From: a virus
DNA length: 23,439 nucleotides
IMG/VR virus record: IMGVR_UViG_3300025402_000068
Location: 1 to 23,439 of that record
Reading direction: 5' to 3' (one strand)
This document shows positions 1-7,451 of the stretch, one piece after another (positions within the stretch are counted from its first letter, which is position 1; each line of letters opens with the position of its first letter). Position numbers and translations under genes: made by a program. The notes beneath the pieces are model-generated. The model ran no database searches, was not told the origin of the DNA, and saw nothing but the letters and a program-made list of their open reading frames with translations.

Positions 1-741
1 GTTATAGACCCAACTACGGGGATGTATAACTATCTGATTAACAAAGACGTTAACTTTATGCGTCAAGCCTACCCTTATGCAACCAATAATGGTACAACCT
101 ATCAAGGAACTCCGGGCGGTACGCCTAAGTATTACGCCTTATTTGGCTCGCAGTATTCCGATGTAAATGAAATGACTTTAATGGTAGCCCCTGCACCAGA
201 CCAAGCTTACCCAATAGAAATGCACTATTACTACTACCCACCTACTATTGTGCAGGGTCAGATTAATGGTACTAATATCAGTAATGCAGGTACGCTATAT
301 ACCAACGGTGTATACCAAAATGTTTCATTAACAGGAGGCTCAGGAGCAAATGCTACAGCTAATATCGTCATTAGTGGTGGAATTGTCACTAGTTGTAATA
401 TTACTTTTGGTGGTAATTTCTATGTTGTAGGGGATGTGCTTTCCTGCTCATCTTTAGGTTCTACTGGTTCTGGTTTTCAATTAACTGTATCTAGCGTATC
501 TAATGCTACAGGAACTAGCTGGCTAGGCGATAATTTTGACCCCGTTTTATTCTACGGCGCTATGCGGGAAGCTATGTTGTTTATGAAGCAAGAAGCTGAT
601 TTAGTAACTAATTATGAGCAAAAATACCAAGAAGCTTTGATGGAATTTAGACGCTTCTGTGACGGTCTTGATCGTGGCGACGCTTACAGAGACGGTCAAA
701 CCAAACTTAATATTAATCTTAAAGGTAATGTGGCATCATGA
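1..741 (+). CDS. Adaptor-like head-tail connector protein, 5'-partial, with an inserted domain
   Basis: The frame is open from the first base, so the true start lies upstream; the first in-window ATG at 22 is probably internal. Counting from that Met, residues 34-75 (GTPKYYALFG, the APAPDQAYPIEMHYYYYPP stretch) and 165-225 (SWLGDNFDPVLFYGAMREA, then a helical YEQKYQEALMEFRR segment) resemble the adaptor/neck proteins of short-tailed phages, which sit under the portal and receive the tail nozzle. Between them, residues about 80-163 are a Gly/Ser/Thr-rich beta-type segment (LYTNGVYQNVSLTGGSG, then VVGDVLS) that looks like a module inserted into the adaptor fold. The next gene starts inside its stop (ATGA at 738). 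The family call comes from recalled sequence patterns and could be a related connector or completion protein. Confidence 0.6.
   Translation, partial: VIDPTTGMYNYLINKDVNFMRQAYPYATNNGTTYQGTPGGTPKYYALFGSQYSDVNEMTLMVAPAPDQAYPIEMHYYYYPPTIVQGQINGTNISNAGTLYTNGVYQNVSLTGGSGANATANIVISGGIVTSCNITFGGNFYVVGDVLSCSSLGSTGSGFQLTVSSVSNATGTSWLGDNFDPVLFYGAMREAMLFMKQEADLVTNYEQKYQEALMEFRRFCDGLDRGDAYRDGQTKLNINLKGNVAS
259..510 (+). other. Inserted Gly/Ser-rich beta module within the adaptor-like gene
   Basis: About 84 codons rich in Gly, Ser, Thr and Asn separate two segments that would be contiguous in a plain adaptor. The pattern of an LTGGSG turn, alternating hydrophobics and a Tyr-Val-Val-Gly-Asp-Val-Leu end is one I associate with accessory beta modules in many phage structural proteins. 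The boundaries are estimated from composition only. Confidence 0.5.
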
Positions 742-1193
742 TTACCCAAACTTCTTGCACAATTTTTCAGCAGAATTTGCTTAACGGTAATGAGAACTTT
801 ACTACCGGAACCTATAAGATTGCCCTTTACAATGCGTTGGCTAATATAGGTCAGCAGACTACGGCTTATACATCGGTAAATGAGGTTGTAGGCACGGGAT
901 ATACAGCTGGCGGTCAGGTATTAACTATATCTACCCCTCCTACCCAAAACAGCCAATATAACGTTACCTATGTATCATTTCAGGATGCAGTTTGGAATCC
1001 AGCTAGCTTTACCGCTAGGGGGGCATTAGTATACAATGCAACTACAGGCGCAGCGTGTTTTGTACTAAATTTTGGGTCAGACAAGACTTGTACATCTAGC
1101 TTTACCGTGCAATTTCCAACGGCGAGTTATTCGTCCGCAATTTTAACCATTGGTACTACCACAAGTAGTATTAACTATAGTAGTTCAGACTAG
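738..1193 (+). CDS. Small virion structural protein
   Basis: This is a 151-residue protein whose start overlaps the previous stop (ATGA), suggesting coupled translation. It has no signal peptide or TM segment. Residues 24-75 (TYKIALYNALANIG, then TAYTSVNEVVGTGYTAGGQVLT) and 85-120 (VWNPASFTARGALVYN, then VLNFGSDKT) match a pattern I recognise from a common small structural protein found next to adaptor and fiber genes in aquatic phages. The family's exact place in the particle is not known to me. The fold is likely all-beta, judging by alternating polar and hydrophobic residues and many Thr/Ser. A head or tail decoration role is inferred from context only. Confidence 0.5.
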   Translation: MITQTSCTIFQQNLLNGNENFTTGTYKIALYNALANIGQQTTAYTSVNEVVGTGYTAGGQVLTISTPPTQNSQYNVTYVSFQDAVWNPASFTARGALVYNATTGAACFVLNFGSDKTCTSSFTVQFPTASYSSAILTIGTTTSSINYSSSD

Positions 1194-1201
1194 GAGTAAT
1201 T

Positions 1202-1813
1202 ATGCATAAAGAATTTACAGGATCTGGCGACCACGCAGAAATTACTCTGCAGACTAACGCTATCAAAGACGAGACATTTGGTATTGAAGGCCACTACCAT
1301 GTAGAGTGCCGTGATGCAGATGGTAATGTAAAGTGGACTGAAGACTTCCCTAACCAAGTAGTTCAAGTTGGCAAGATTTTTATGCTTTCCCAAACTTTAT
1401 TGTCTTCACCAGTTGCTTTAGTTGGTCCTTATCTTGGACTAGTAGTTGGTACAGGAAACACATTCTCGCCAACCGATACCATGACTTCACACTCTGGTTG
1501 GACTGAATTTACTGCCTATACCGTATCTTCTTCAGCTGTCCGTGGAACTGCAGTATTTACAACCCCTACTGGAAATAATAATACGACTTCTGGTTCTAAC
1601 GTTGTAACAGCATCTGCTTCTGCAATTACTTACACAATTACTGGTTCAGGCGGTGTAGTTGGTGGATGCTTCTTGGTTACCGGCACTGGCGCTACATCTA
1701 CTTTTGGTAATACTGGTGGTACTTTATACAGCGCTGGCGCATTTGGTACGGCTAAGACAACAACAGCTGGCGATACTGTAAGCGTTACATATTCTACAAC
1801 TGCGACTAGCTAA
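1202..1813 (+). CDS. Small virion structural protein with Thr/Ser-rich beta C-terminus
   Basis: This 203-residue protein begins 8 bases after the previous stop, with TAGGAG just upstream as ribosome site. The N-terminal 60 residues are mixed and charged (EGHYHVECRDADGNVKWTEDF). The rest is Thr/Ser/Gly-rich, with a segment GPYLGLVVG, then DTMTSHSGWTEF, and a C-terminal GCFLVTGTGATSTFGNTGGT stretch. That arrangement recurs in phage structural proteins found near tail genes. I cannot assign a precise role; a minor tail or head-surface protein is the best inference from its position between connector and fiber genes. Confidence 0.5.
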   Translation: MHKEFTGSGDHAEITLQTNAIKDETFGIEGHYHVECRDADGNVKWTEDFPNQVVQVGKIFMLSQTLLSSPVALVGPYLGLVVGTGNTFSPTDTMTSHSGWTEFTAYTVSSSAVRGTAVFTTPTGNNNTTSGSNVVTASASAITYTITGSGGVVGGCFLVTGTGATSTFGNTGGTLYSAGAFGTAKTTTAGDTVSVTYSTTATS

Positions 1814-1817
1814 GGAG
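1812..1817 (+). promoter_or_regulatory. Strong Shine-Dalgarno of the S74 fiber gene
   Basis: AAGGAG overlaps the stop codon of the upstream gene and lies 6 bases before the ATG at 1824. It fixes the fiber start and suggests strong, partly coupled translation. Confidence 0.7.
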
Positions 1818-1823
1818 TCCTAA

Positions 1824-3950
1824 ATGGCTCTAGTGCTGTATGACCGAGTCCAACAGACTGGTTCTGCTAACACAACCGTAAGTTTTACATTAAGCGGAAG
1901 CGTTGCAGGGTATCAGTCTTTTGCCGTTGTAGGTAACGGAAACACCACCTATTATGGCGCTGTAGATGCTTCTGGTAACTGGGAAGTAGGTCTTGGCACT
2001 TACTCTACTTCTGGGCCAACATTAACACGCACAACGATTTTATCGTCTTCAAGCTCCAATACTGCGGTTAGCACGTTTAGTGGCTCTGTTAACATATTTG
2101 TTACATACCCTGCTGAAGATGCAGTTTATTTAAATGGCGGTAACGTAAGCTCATTAGGTACGATTACATCAGGAACTTGGAGTGCTACTACGATTGCCGT
2201 AGCTTCTGGCGGTACTGGCGTTACTACTTCTGCTAGCAATAGTGCTAACTCGGTTGTATTAAGAGATGCCAACGTAAATATAGCGGCAAATAATACGTTT
2301 AACGGAATTACAGTAACCACAGCAGCTAGTCTTACAACTACAATGACTGCGGCTTCTAGCTTTTATCAAAAGTTAACTGCGGGAACAGGCGGTCAAACTT
2401 TTAAGCTTCCGGATGCTACTACCGTACCTGCTGGCGCAACATACATTTTTGATAATGATTCTAGCGGGACTATGACCATTCAGGATAATGCTGGTGGTGC
2501 GGTAGATACTATTCAACCCGGAAGTATTGATTATATATTTTTAGAAGCGGGCAGTACAGTTGCCGGTTCTTGGAGTAACTATGCGTTAATTCCAGATACT
2601 TATGACTTTAATACAACCACTGCTTCTTTTGGTAACGCCGCAATTACTAATGCATCATGGAATGGCGTAGCAATTACTTCCGCTTATGGAGGTACAGGTT
2701 TAACTAGTTTTGGATCTTCTAACTACGCTTTATATTCCACATCACCTTCGATATTAACTGCTGGTACTTTGCCGGTTTTAGCTGGTGGTACAGGACAAAC
2801 TTCCGCTGCTAACGCCTTTAATGCATTAAGTCCAATTACTACCACTGGAGATTTAATTGTTGGTAACGGCACTAATAGCGCAACTCGCTTTGGTATTGGT
2901 TCAAGTGGATATGTATTAAGTTCTAATGGGTCAACTGTAGCTTGGACTGCTCCGGGCGGTTCCTCTATTCTTACAACTACTGACTTTACCGCAACGTCTG
3001 GTCAAACAACATTTAGCGTAACCTATACCCCAGCTTTATTACAAGGTGTTTATCGTAATGGTATTAAGTTAGGTTTGTCTGACTATACGGCTACAAACGG
3101 TACATCTATTGTTTTAAATACCGGTGCTATTACGGGCGACTTGATTGAGGTTCAGTATTTCTCTGCTTTAGCTACAACCACAACTGTTACATCATTTAGC
3201 GGTGGATCAACAGGATTAACGCCATCTTCTGCAACTTCTGGTGCGGTTACTTTATCTGGTACTTTAGCAGTTGGTAATGGTGGTACTGGAATAACAACAA
3301 CGCCGTCTAATGGACAGATTCCAATAGGAAATGGCACAAACTATACTGCAGCAACTTTAACTGCTGGTACTGCAATTAGCATTACAAACGCATCCGGATC
3401 GGTAACTATTGCAGGAGCTACTTCTGGTGTTACTGCTGGTTCATATACAACAGCTAATATTACGGTAGATGCGCAGGGTAGAGTTATTTCAGCTTCTAGT
3501 GGTTCGGGTGGCTCTACTGTTACTCCTACGACTACAAATGCTACTTACTACATAGTTGGCTCTTCTGCTACATCAGGAACTTTAACAGCTTATATTTCAA
3601 ATACTAATTCTGTTTCTTATAATGCTTCTACCGGTGCTTTAACTGCTGTATCGCATGTATCGTCTTCTGACGAACGTTTAAAACAAGATATTGAAACTAT
3701 TGCCGATGCTTTAACTAAAGTAGAAACTATGCGGGGCGTAACCTATTTAAGAAATGGTATACGTGAGATTGGTGTGGTGGCTCAAGAAGTAGAACGAGTT
3801 GTGCCGGAAGTAGTCCACACAGAAGATGGTGAATATGGTTATAAATCAGTATCTTACGGTAATATGGTCGGTCTATTAATTGAAGCAGTTAAAGAGCTAT
3901 CTGCAGAAGTAAAAGAACTAAAGGCAAAATTAAATGACACAAGCGAATAA
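1824..3950 (+). CDS. Tail fiber with C-terminal intramolecular chaperone (peptidase S74 domain)
   Basis: 708 residues. Residues 1-105 form a likely virion-anchoring domain (MALVLYDRVQQTG start, FVTYPAEDAVYLNGG end). The middle is a long Gly/Ser/Thr-rich beta shaft punctuated by GGTG motifs. The C-terminus from residue 615 is an S74 chaperone: S615-D-E-R-L-K620 carries the Ser and Lys expected five residues apart for self-cleavage in endosialidase-type fibers, followed by GVVAQEVERVVPE and a leucine-zipper-like final helix (AVKELSAEVKELKAKL). By family knowledge this domain helps the fiber trimerise and then cuts itself off, releasing about 94 residues. The last 17 bases overlap the next fiber gene in another frame. 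Confidence 0.88.
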   Translation: MALVLYDRVQQTGSANTTVSFTLSGSVAGYQSFAVVGNGNTTYYGAVDASGNWEVGLGTYSTSGPTLTRTTILSSSSSNTAVSTFSGSVNIFVTYPAEDAVYLNGGNVSSLGTITSGTWSATTIAVASGGTGVTTSASNSANSVVLRDANVNIAANNTFNGITVTTAASLTTTMTAASSFYQKLTAGTGGQTFKLPDATTVPAGATYIFDNDSSGTMTIQDNAGGAVDTIQPGSIDYIFLEAGSTVAGSWSNYALIPDTYDFNTTTASFGNAAITNASWNGVAITSAYGGTGLTSFGSSNYALYSTSPSILTAGTLPVLAGGTGQTSAANAFNALSPITTTGDLIVGNGTNSATRFGIGSSGYVLSSNGSTVAWTAPGGSSILTTTDFTATSGQTTFSVTYTPALLQGVYRNGIKLGLSDYTATNGTSIVLNTGAITGDLIEVQYFSALATTTTVTSFSGGSTGLTPSSATSGAVTLSGTLAVGNGGTGITTTPSNGQIPIGNGTNYTAATLTAGTAISITNASGSVTIAGATSGVTAGSYTTANITVDAQGRVISASSGSGGSTVTPTTTNATYYIVGSSATSGTLTAYISNTNSVSYNASTGALTAVSHVSSSDERLKQDIETIADALTKVETMRGVTYLRNGIREIGVVAQEVERVVPEVVHTEDGEYGYKSVSYGNMVGLLIEAVKELSAEVKELKAKLNDTSE
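3660..3677 (+). other. Predicted S74 autocleavage site (S-S-S-D-E-R)
   Basis: Codons 613-618 of the fiber. Cleavage is expected immediately before S615, the Ser of the SDERLK motif, with K620 just beyond as partner. This is inferred from the S74 family; cleavage itself cannot be seen in DNA. Confidence 0.65.
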
Positions 3951-5097
3951 CGTAGCTATTGAAAGCTCGCAAATAAACTCATCAGGAGTATTACAACCTG
4001 CTGGCGGCGGCACTGGAACTACTACATCTACTGGGTCTGGTTCTGTTGTATTGGCAACTAGCCCTACAGTTACTACACCAACTATAGACAAAATTAACAC
4101 TTCTGTTGCCAATACTTCATTAGGTGCTGGTGATGCTTCTATGTTAAAGAACCGCATTATCAATGGTGAATGTGTAGTAAATCAATATGCTTTAGGAACA
4201 GTCACTCCTGCTATCGGTACTGCAACTTATATTATTGATAGATGGAATACTTATCAAACTCAGTCATCTAAATTTACCATTCAGCAATCTTCAACTGCCC
4301 CAGCAGGGTTTACAAACTCTTTATTGGTAACATCTTCTTCTGCTTATTCAGTAGCTTCAGGTGATACTTTTACTGTTCAGCAATATATTGAAGGCTTGAA
4401 TTGTCGTGATTTGGCTTGGGGAACAGCAAACGCTAAAACAGTTACTTTGTCATTTTGGGTGCAATCTAGTTTAACTGGTACTTTTGGCGGTGCGTTGTCC
4501 AATAGTGCAGTAAGCCGTTCATATCCGTTTACCTATTCAATTCCAGTAGCTAATACATGGACTCAAATTAGCGTAATAATTGCTGGTGATACAGCAGGAA
4601 CTTGGCTCACAACCAATGGTGTTGGTATTCGTGTGTATTTTGGTTTAGGAGTTGGAACAACTCAAAGCGGAACCGCTGGTGCATGGGCTGGAGCACAATA
4701 CCAATCAGCCACAGGCGCAACATCCGTAGTAGGAACAAACGGAGCAACCTTCTACATTACTGGTGTTCAACTAGAAGTAGGAAGTAGTGCTACTGGATTT
4801 GAGTATCGTCAGTATCAGCAAGAGTTAGCTTTGTGTCAGAGGTATTATGAAACTGGTATTGCTGGTTGGCAAGGATACACAACAAGTGGTTCAGCTTTTG
4901 CAACATGGGTTCAATATGAAGTTTCAAAAAGAACATCTGCTACATTAACTGTAACAAATGCATATAATGGTGGTTCTTGGAGTTCTCCTTCTGGTTCTGA
5001 TGGAACTGTAAATGGATTTTTAACTAAACAAACTGCTGGATCAACTGCAAACTCCGCATATTATTTTAATAACTTTACTGCTAGCTCGGAGTTATAA
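3934..5097 (+). CDS. Second tail fiber / receptor-binding protein with jelly-roll-like domain
   Basis: 387 residues, starting 17 bases inside the end of the S74 fiber gene in another frame. Residues 1-60 are a linker with a GGGTG motif and TSPTVTTPTID. From about residue 70, the pattern KNRIINGECVVNQ, IDRWNTYQ, VQQYIEGLN, LSFWVQSS, then FYITGVQLEVGSSATGFEYR and ELALCQRYYE is one I recognise from a widespread family of phage fiber proteins with a carbohydrate-binding-module-like beta-sandwich. Sugar binding is inferred from that resemblance. The last 80 residues (GWQGYTTSG onward) are likely the variable receptor-contact part. A GGAG near the 3' end serves the following small gene. Confidence 0.75.
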   Translation: MTQANNVAIESSQINSSGVLQPAGGGTGTTTSTGSGSVVLATSPTVTTPTIDKINTSVANTSLGAGDASMLKNRIINGECVVNQYALGTVTPAIGTATYIIDRWNTYQTQSSKFTIQQSSTAPAGFTNSLLVTSSSAYSVASGDTFTVQQYIEGLNCRDLAWGTANAKTVTLSFWVQSSLTGTFGGALSNSAVSRSYPFTYSIPVANTWTQISVIIAGDTAGTWLTTNGVGIRVYFGLGVGTTQSGTAGAWAGAQYQSATGATSVVGTNGATFYITGVQLEVGSSATGFEYRQYQQELALCQRYYETGIAGWQGYTTSGSAFATWVQYEVSKRTSATLTVTNAYNGGSWSSPSGSDGTVNGFLTKQTAGSTANSAYYFNNFTASSEL

Positions 5098-5250
5098 ATG
5101 TATAAATTATTTAATAATTTAAATGGAAATAAAAGTGTAATTCGTTTATCAGACAATGCTTTTATTCCTTTTGACCCTGACAATACAGATTACCAAGCCT
5201 ATCTAAAATGGGTGGCTGAAGGAAACACCCCACTTCCTGCGGATAGCTAA
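5098..5250 (+). CDS. Small fiber-assembly-type protein (50 residues)
   Basis: An ATG directly follows the previous TAA, with GGAG six bases upstream, and its own stop overlaps the next ATG (TAATG). The product begins [10 protein letters not shown] and contains [16 protein letters not shown], then [20 protein letters not shown]. The IPxDPDNxDYQxYLxWxxEGNTP pattern is common in short proteins and domains placed just after phage fiber genes and is often linked to fiber assembly or attachment. Complete at 50 residues, perfectly tiled between neighbours and rich in recognisable motif, it is very likely a real gene. The chaperone role is inferred from position and similarity. Confidence 0.78.
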   Translation: MYKLFNNLNGNKSVIRLSDNAFIPFDPDNTDYQAYLKWVAEGNTPLPADS

Positions 5251-6152
5251 TGTTCGGAATAACCGCCTTTGCCCAAGCTCCATTTGCCGCATTAGGTGGT
5301 AATGCCTATGTATTTTCTCTTACTGAGGATTCTGGTTTAGCTGATTCTAACAGCCAAACTTTTGCATTTTTACAGTCTATTACAGAGCCTTTTACGATAA
5401 CGGACAATAATTCGCAAGCAGGGTTGTTTATTGAAACTATTTCAGAAGCATTTAGTTTAGCCGATTCCAATACTGCAACGGCAACCCTTTTAGAATCCAT
5501 TACAGAAAATGTAAGCATTGCAGATTCTGAGGCTATAACTGCCGCATTTGCCGTATCCGATACCGAAAACTTTAGTTTAGCCGATACACCATCTTCTTAT
5601 TTTGCCGCACTAGAAAGCATTACCCAAAGCGCTAATTTTGCCGACTCTAATACAAATCAGTTTGCGTTTGGGCAGTCTATTACTGAGCCATTTACTATGT
5701 CTGATTCTAGGGCCATTACTGCTCAATTTTCCCAATCAGTTTCCGAAGCATTTACCTTGGCTGACTTTGAAACTATAACTGCCCAGTTTGCTGCCTCTAG
5801 AACGGAAAACTTAACGCTGGCGGACTTAGAAACCATTGTTTCCGTGTTTTTCTTGTCTATCGTAGAAAACCTTAGCGTAGCCGATGCCAATACTGCAGCT
5901 TCTGGATTTATTTTAACTATTACTGAAAACTTGAATTTAGCCGATTCTAACGCTACCCAGTCGGCTTTCCTAGAGTCTATTACAGAAAACTTTAGTCTTT
6001 TAGACTCCCTATTTACCACAGGATGGTTTAAAATCAACGATAATCAGACAATTACGTGGAATGCCATTAACAACACTGGATCCGTAACTTGGTCTAATAT
6101 TGGGGATGCGCAAACCCCCAACTGGGTAGTAATTAATAATACGCAGCAATAA
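5250..6152 (+). CDS. Repeat protein: twelve 20-residue repeats and an 11-residue Trp repeat
   Basis: 300 residues. The ATG shares one base with the preceding stop (TAATG). Residues 24-263 are twelve consecutive units of exactly 20 residues with consensus near I-T-E-x-F-x-L-A-D-S-x(6)-F-x-x-S; the Glu at position 3 and Asp at position 9 are especially constant. Residues 259-300 then show Trp at 259, 270, 281 and 292, a strict 11-residue spacing, with Ile three residues after most of them. No enzyme motif, signal peptide or membrane segment is seen. A fiber, spike or beta-solenoid role is inferred from regular repeats, high Ser/Thr and position inside a fiber cluster. The fold is unproven. Confidence 0.75.
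   Translation: MFGITAFAQAPFAALGGNAYVFSLTEDSGLADSNSQTFAFLQSITEPFTITDNNSQAGLFIETISEAFSLADSNTATATLLESITENVSIADSEAITAAFAVSDTENFSLADTPSSYFAALESITQSANFADSNTNQFAFGQSITEPFTMSDSRAITAQFSQSVSEAFTLADFETITAQFAASRTENLTLADLETIVSVFFLSIVENLSVADANTAASGFILTITENLNLADSNATQSAFLESITENFSLLDSLFTTGWFKINDNQTITWNAINNTGSVTWSNIGDAQTPNWVVINNTQQ
5319..6038 (+). repeat. Twelve in-frame 60-bp coding repeats
   Basis: Each unit encodes 20 residues, without insertion or deletion across 240 codons. Units begin, in order, LTED, ITEP, ISEA, ITEN, DTEN, ITQS, ITEP, VSEA, RTEN, IVEN, ITEN, ITEN. DNA identity between units is only partial, so the repeat is ancient and kept at protein level. Confidence 0.88.
6024..6149 (+). repeat. 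Four-unit 11-residue Trp repeat at the C-terminus
   Basis: Units WFKINDNQTIT, WNAINNTGSVT, WSNIGDAQTPN and a shortened WVVINNTQQ run back to back. The first overlaps the last 20-residue unit. Confidence 0.8.
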
Positions 6153-6160
6153 GGATAAGT

Positions 6161-6868
6161 ATGTCATCTTCATATACAACTAGCTTAAAAATCCAAGAAA
6201 TTGGGAACGGCGAGCAGTCGGGAATTTGGGGTTCTACGACCAATACAAACTGGCAGTTAATTGAACAAGCCGTAGCTGGTGTACAGACCATTACTATGGC
6301 AAACGCCAACTATACCCTATCAAATCTTAATGGTTTGCTAGACGAAGCCCGCAATATGGTTTTGGTAGTTACAGGAACAAACAACACTACCTATCAAGTT
6401 ATTGCCCCACTAGTTCCTAAAATGTATGTGGTTACTAACAATACAACTGGTGGCAATTCCATTACTATCGGTGCTTCTACTGGGTCGGTTATTACTATCC
6501 CTAACGGTGTAACTGCCCAAGTATATTGTGATGGATCTACTGGTTTTTACTCAGCGCAAACCGGATCTGCTGGTAATTTTTTAATTAATGGTAACTTAAG
6601 TGTTACTGGTAATCTAGTAGATGTAGGCTCTTTAACGGGGTCTACTATTACGGCATCCAACCAATTTTCAGGACCCGGAACAGGGTTAACTGGAACCGCA
6701 TCAAGTTTAACTACAGGTTCTGCAAATACCCTAACAACAACTAATTTTTCAATTTCTGAATCTGGTGGAAAGTTGTATATTTATTATCAAGGCACACCAG
6801 TTGCATCAATAAGCTCTACCGGCGCTATAGTTTCTGCTAGTACTATAACTCCAAACGGAACACCATAA
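6161..6868 (+). CDS. Fiber/structural protein with 'TSLKIQEIGNGEQSGIWGSTTN' type N-terminus
   Basis: 235 residues, preceded by AAGGA at the upstream stop. The N-terminal about 45 residues (SLKIQEIGNGEQSG, then TNWQLIEQAVAG) match a very common N-terminal domain of aquatic phage fiber-like proteins, probably the virion-attachment part. Then comes a beta-rich domain with VLVVTGTNNTTYQVIAPLVPK and VTNNTTGGNSITI. Residues 140-180 include a short shaft (INGNLSVTGNLVDVG). The last 35 residues (GKLYIYYQGTPVASISSTG, ending TPNGTP) are mirrored at the end of the 7098 gene. Its precise site in the tail is unknown. Confidence 0.65.
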   Translation: MSSSYTTSLKIQEIGNGEQSGIWGSTTNTNWQLIEQAVAGVQTITMANANYTLSNLNGLLDEARNMVLVVTGTNNTTYQVIAPLVPKMYVVTNNTTGGNSITIGASTGSVITIPNGVTAQVYCDGSTGFYSAQTGSAGNFLINGNLSVTGNLVDVGSLTGSTITASNQFSGPGTGLTGTASSLTTGSANTLTTTNFSISESGGKLYIYYQGTPVASISSTGAIVSASTITPNGTP

Positions 6869-6877
6869 GGACAAATA

Positions 6878-7096
6878 ATGGCTCAATTTACAATAAGCGG
6901 TGACACAAGTGGTACTTTAGCTTTAGCTGCCCAAGCATCTGCTGGTAGCACAGTTATTACTTTTCCTAACGTAACCGGTAACGCTTTGGCTTCCACTGCG
7001 GTATCAAGTTCATCTACCAATACTGTGACTAATAAAATTGCCGTAAACATTAATGGCACAACGTACTACTTGCTAGCTTCTACATCAGGAACCTAA
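6878..7096 (+). CDS. Short fiber-module protein (72 residues)
   Basis: AAGGA overlaps the upstream stop and sits about 8 bases before the ATG. The product has a beta-type segment FTISGDTSGTLALAAQASAGSTVITFP and ends IAVNINGTTYYLLASTSGT. Both are modules I associate with larger phage fiber proteins, where they occur joined to other domains. Here they form a free-standing short gene with its own start and ribosome site. It could work as a separate subunit or be a split remnant of a larger fiber; the clean gene borders favour a real gene. Confidence 0.6.
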   Translation: MAQFTISGDTSGTLALAAQASAGSTVITFPNVTGNALASTAVSSSSTNTVTNKIAVNINGTTYYLLASTSGT

Positions 7097-7097
7097 T

Positions 7098-7439
7098 ATG
7101 GCAACTACATTAACAGCCGGCACAACTACGGCAACTTCGCTTGTTATTAATTCGGATACTTCTGGCACTTTAGCTTTTGTAGGCGGAACTGGAACCGCCA
7201 TGACCATTACTAGTGGTGTTGTTACTTTATCTACACCTTTAGCGGTGACTTCTGGCGGTACGGGAAATTCAGCAGGCACAGCGCCTTATGCAAATGCTAT
7301 AGCGAATACTGGTGGATGGAACGTAACGCCTAGCGGTACAAAACTTTATTTTAATTACAATGGCACAAACGTAGCTAGCTTGGATTCGTCCGGTAATCTT
7401 AGAGTGCTAACATCGGTTATATCCGGTACTACCCCATAA
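7098..7439 (+). CDS. Short fiber-module protein (113 residues)
   Basis: The ATG follows the previous TAA by one base, so translation is probably coupled. The N-terminus (LVINSDTSGTLAFVGGTG) repeats the DTSGTLA peptide of the preceding gene. The middle has an LAVTSGGTGNSAGTAPYANA linker. The C-terminus (GTKLYFNYNGTNVASLDSSGN, ending ISGTTP) parallels that of the 6161 gene. This mosaic of shared pieces suggests module shuffling or duplication among fiber genes. Role: probable fiber or tail-surface subunit, inferred from composition and neighbours. Confidence 0.6.
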   Translation: MATTLTAGTTTATSLVINSDTSGTLAFVGGTGTAMTITSGVVTLSTPLAVTSGGTGNSAGTAPYANAIANTGGWNVTPSGTKLYFNYNGTNVASLDSSGNLRVLTSVISGTTP

Positions 7440-7451
7440 TAGGAGCAATAA

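Noticed and set aside
5306-6037. Minus-strand frames across the repeat gene
   Set aside because: They are antisense reads of the 20-residue repeats; the repeat pattern is clean only in the plus frame starting at 5250.
5319-6038. A 60-bp periodic array that could be read as CRISPR-like
   Set aside because: There are no identical repeats alternating with unique spacers. The period is in frame and conserved at protein level, so it is a coding repeat.
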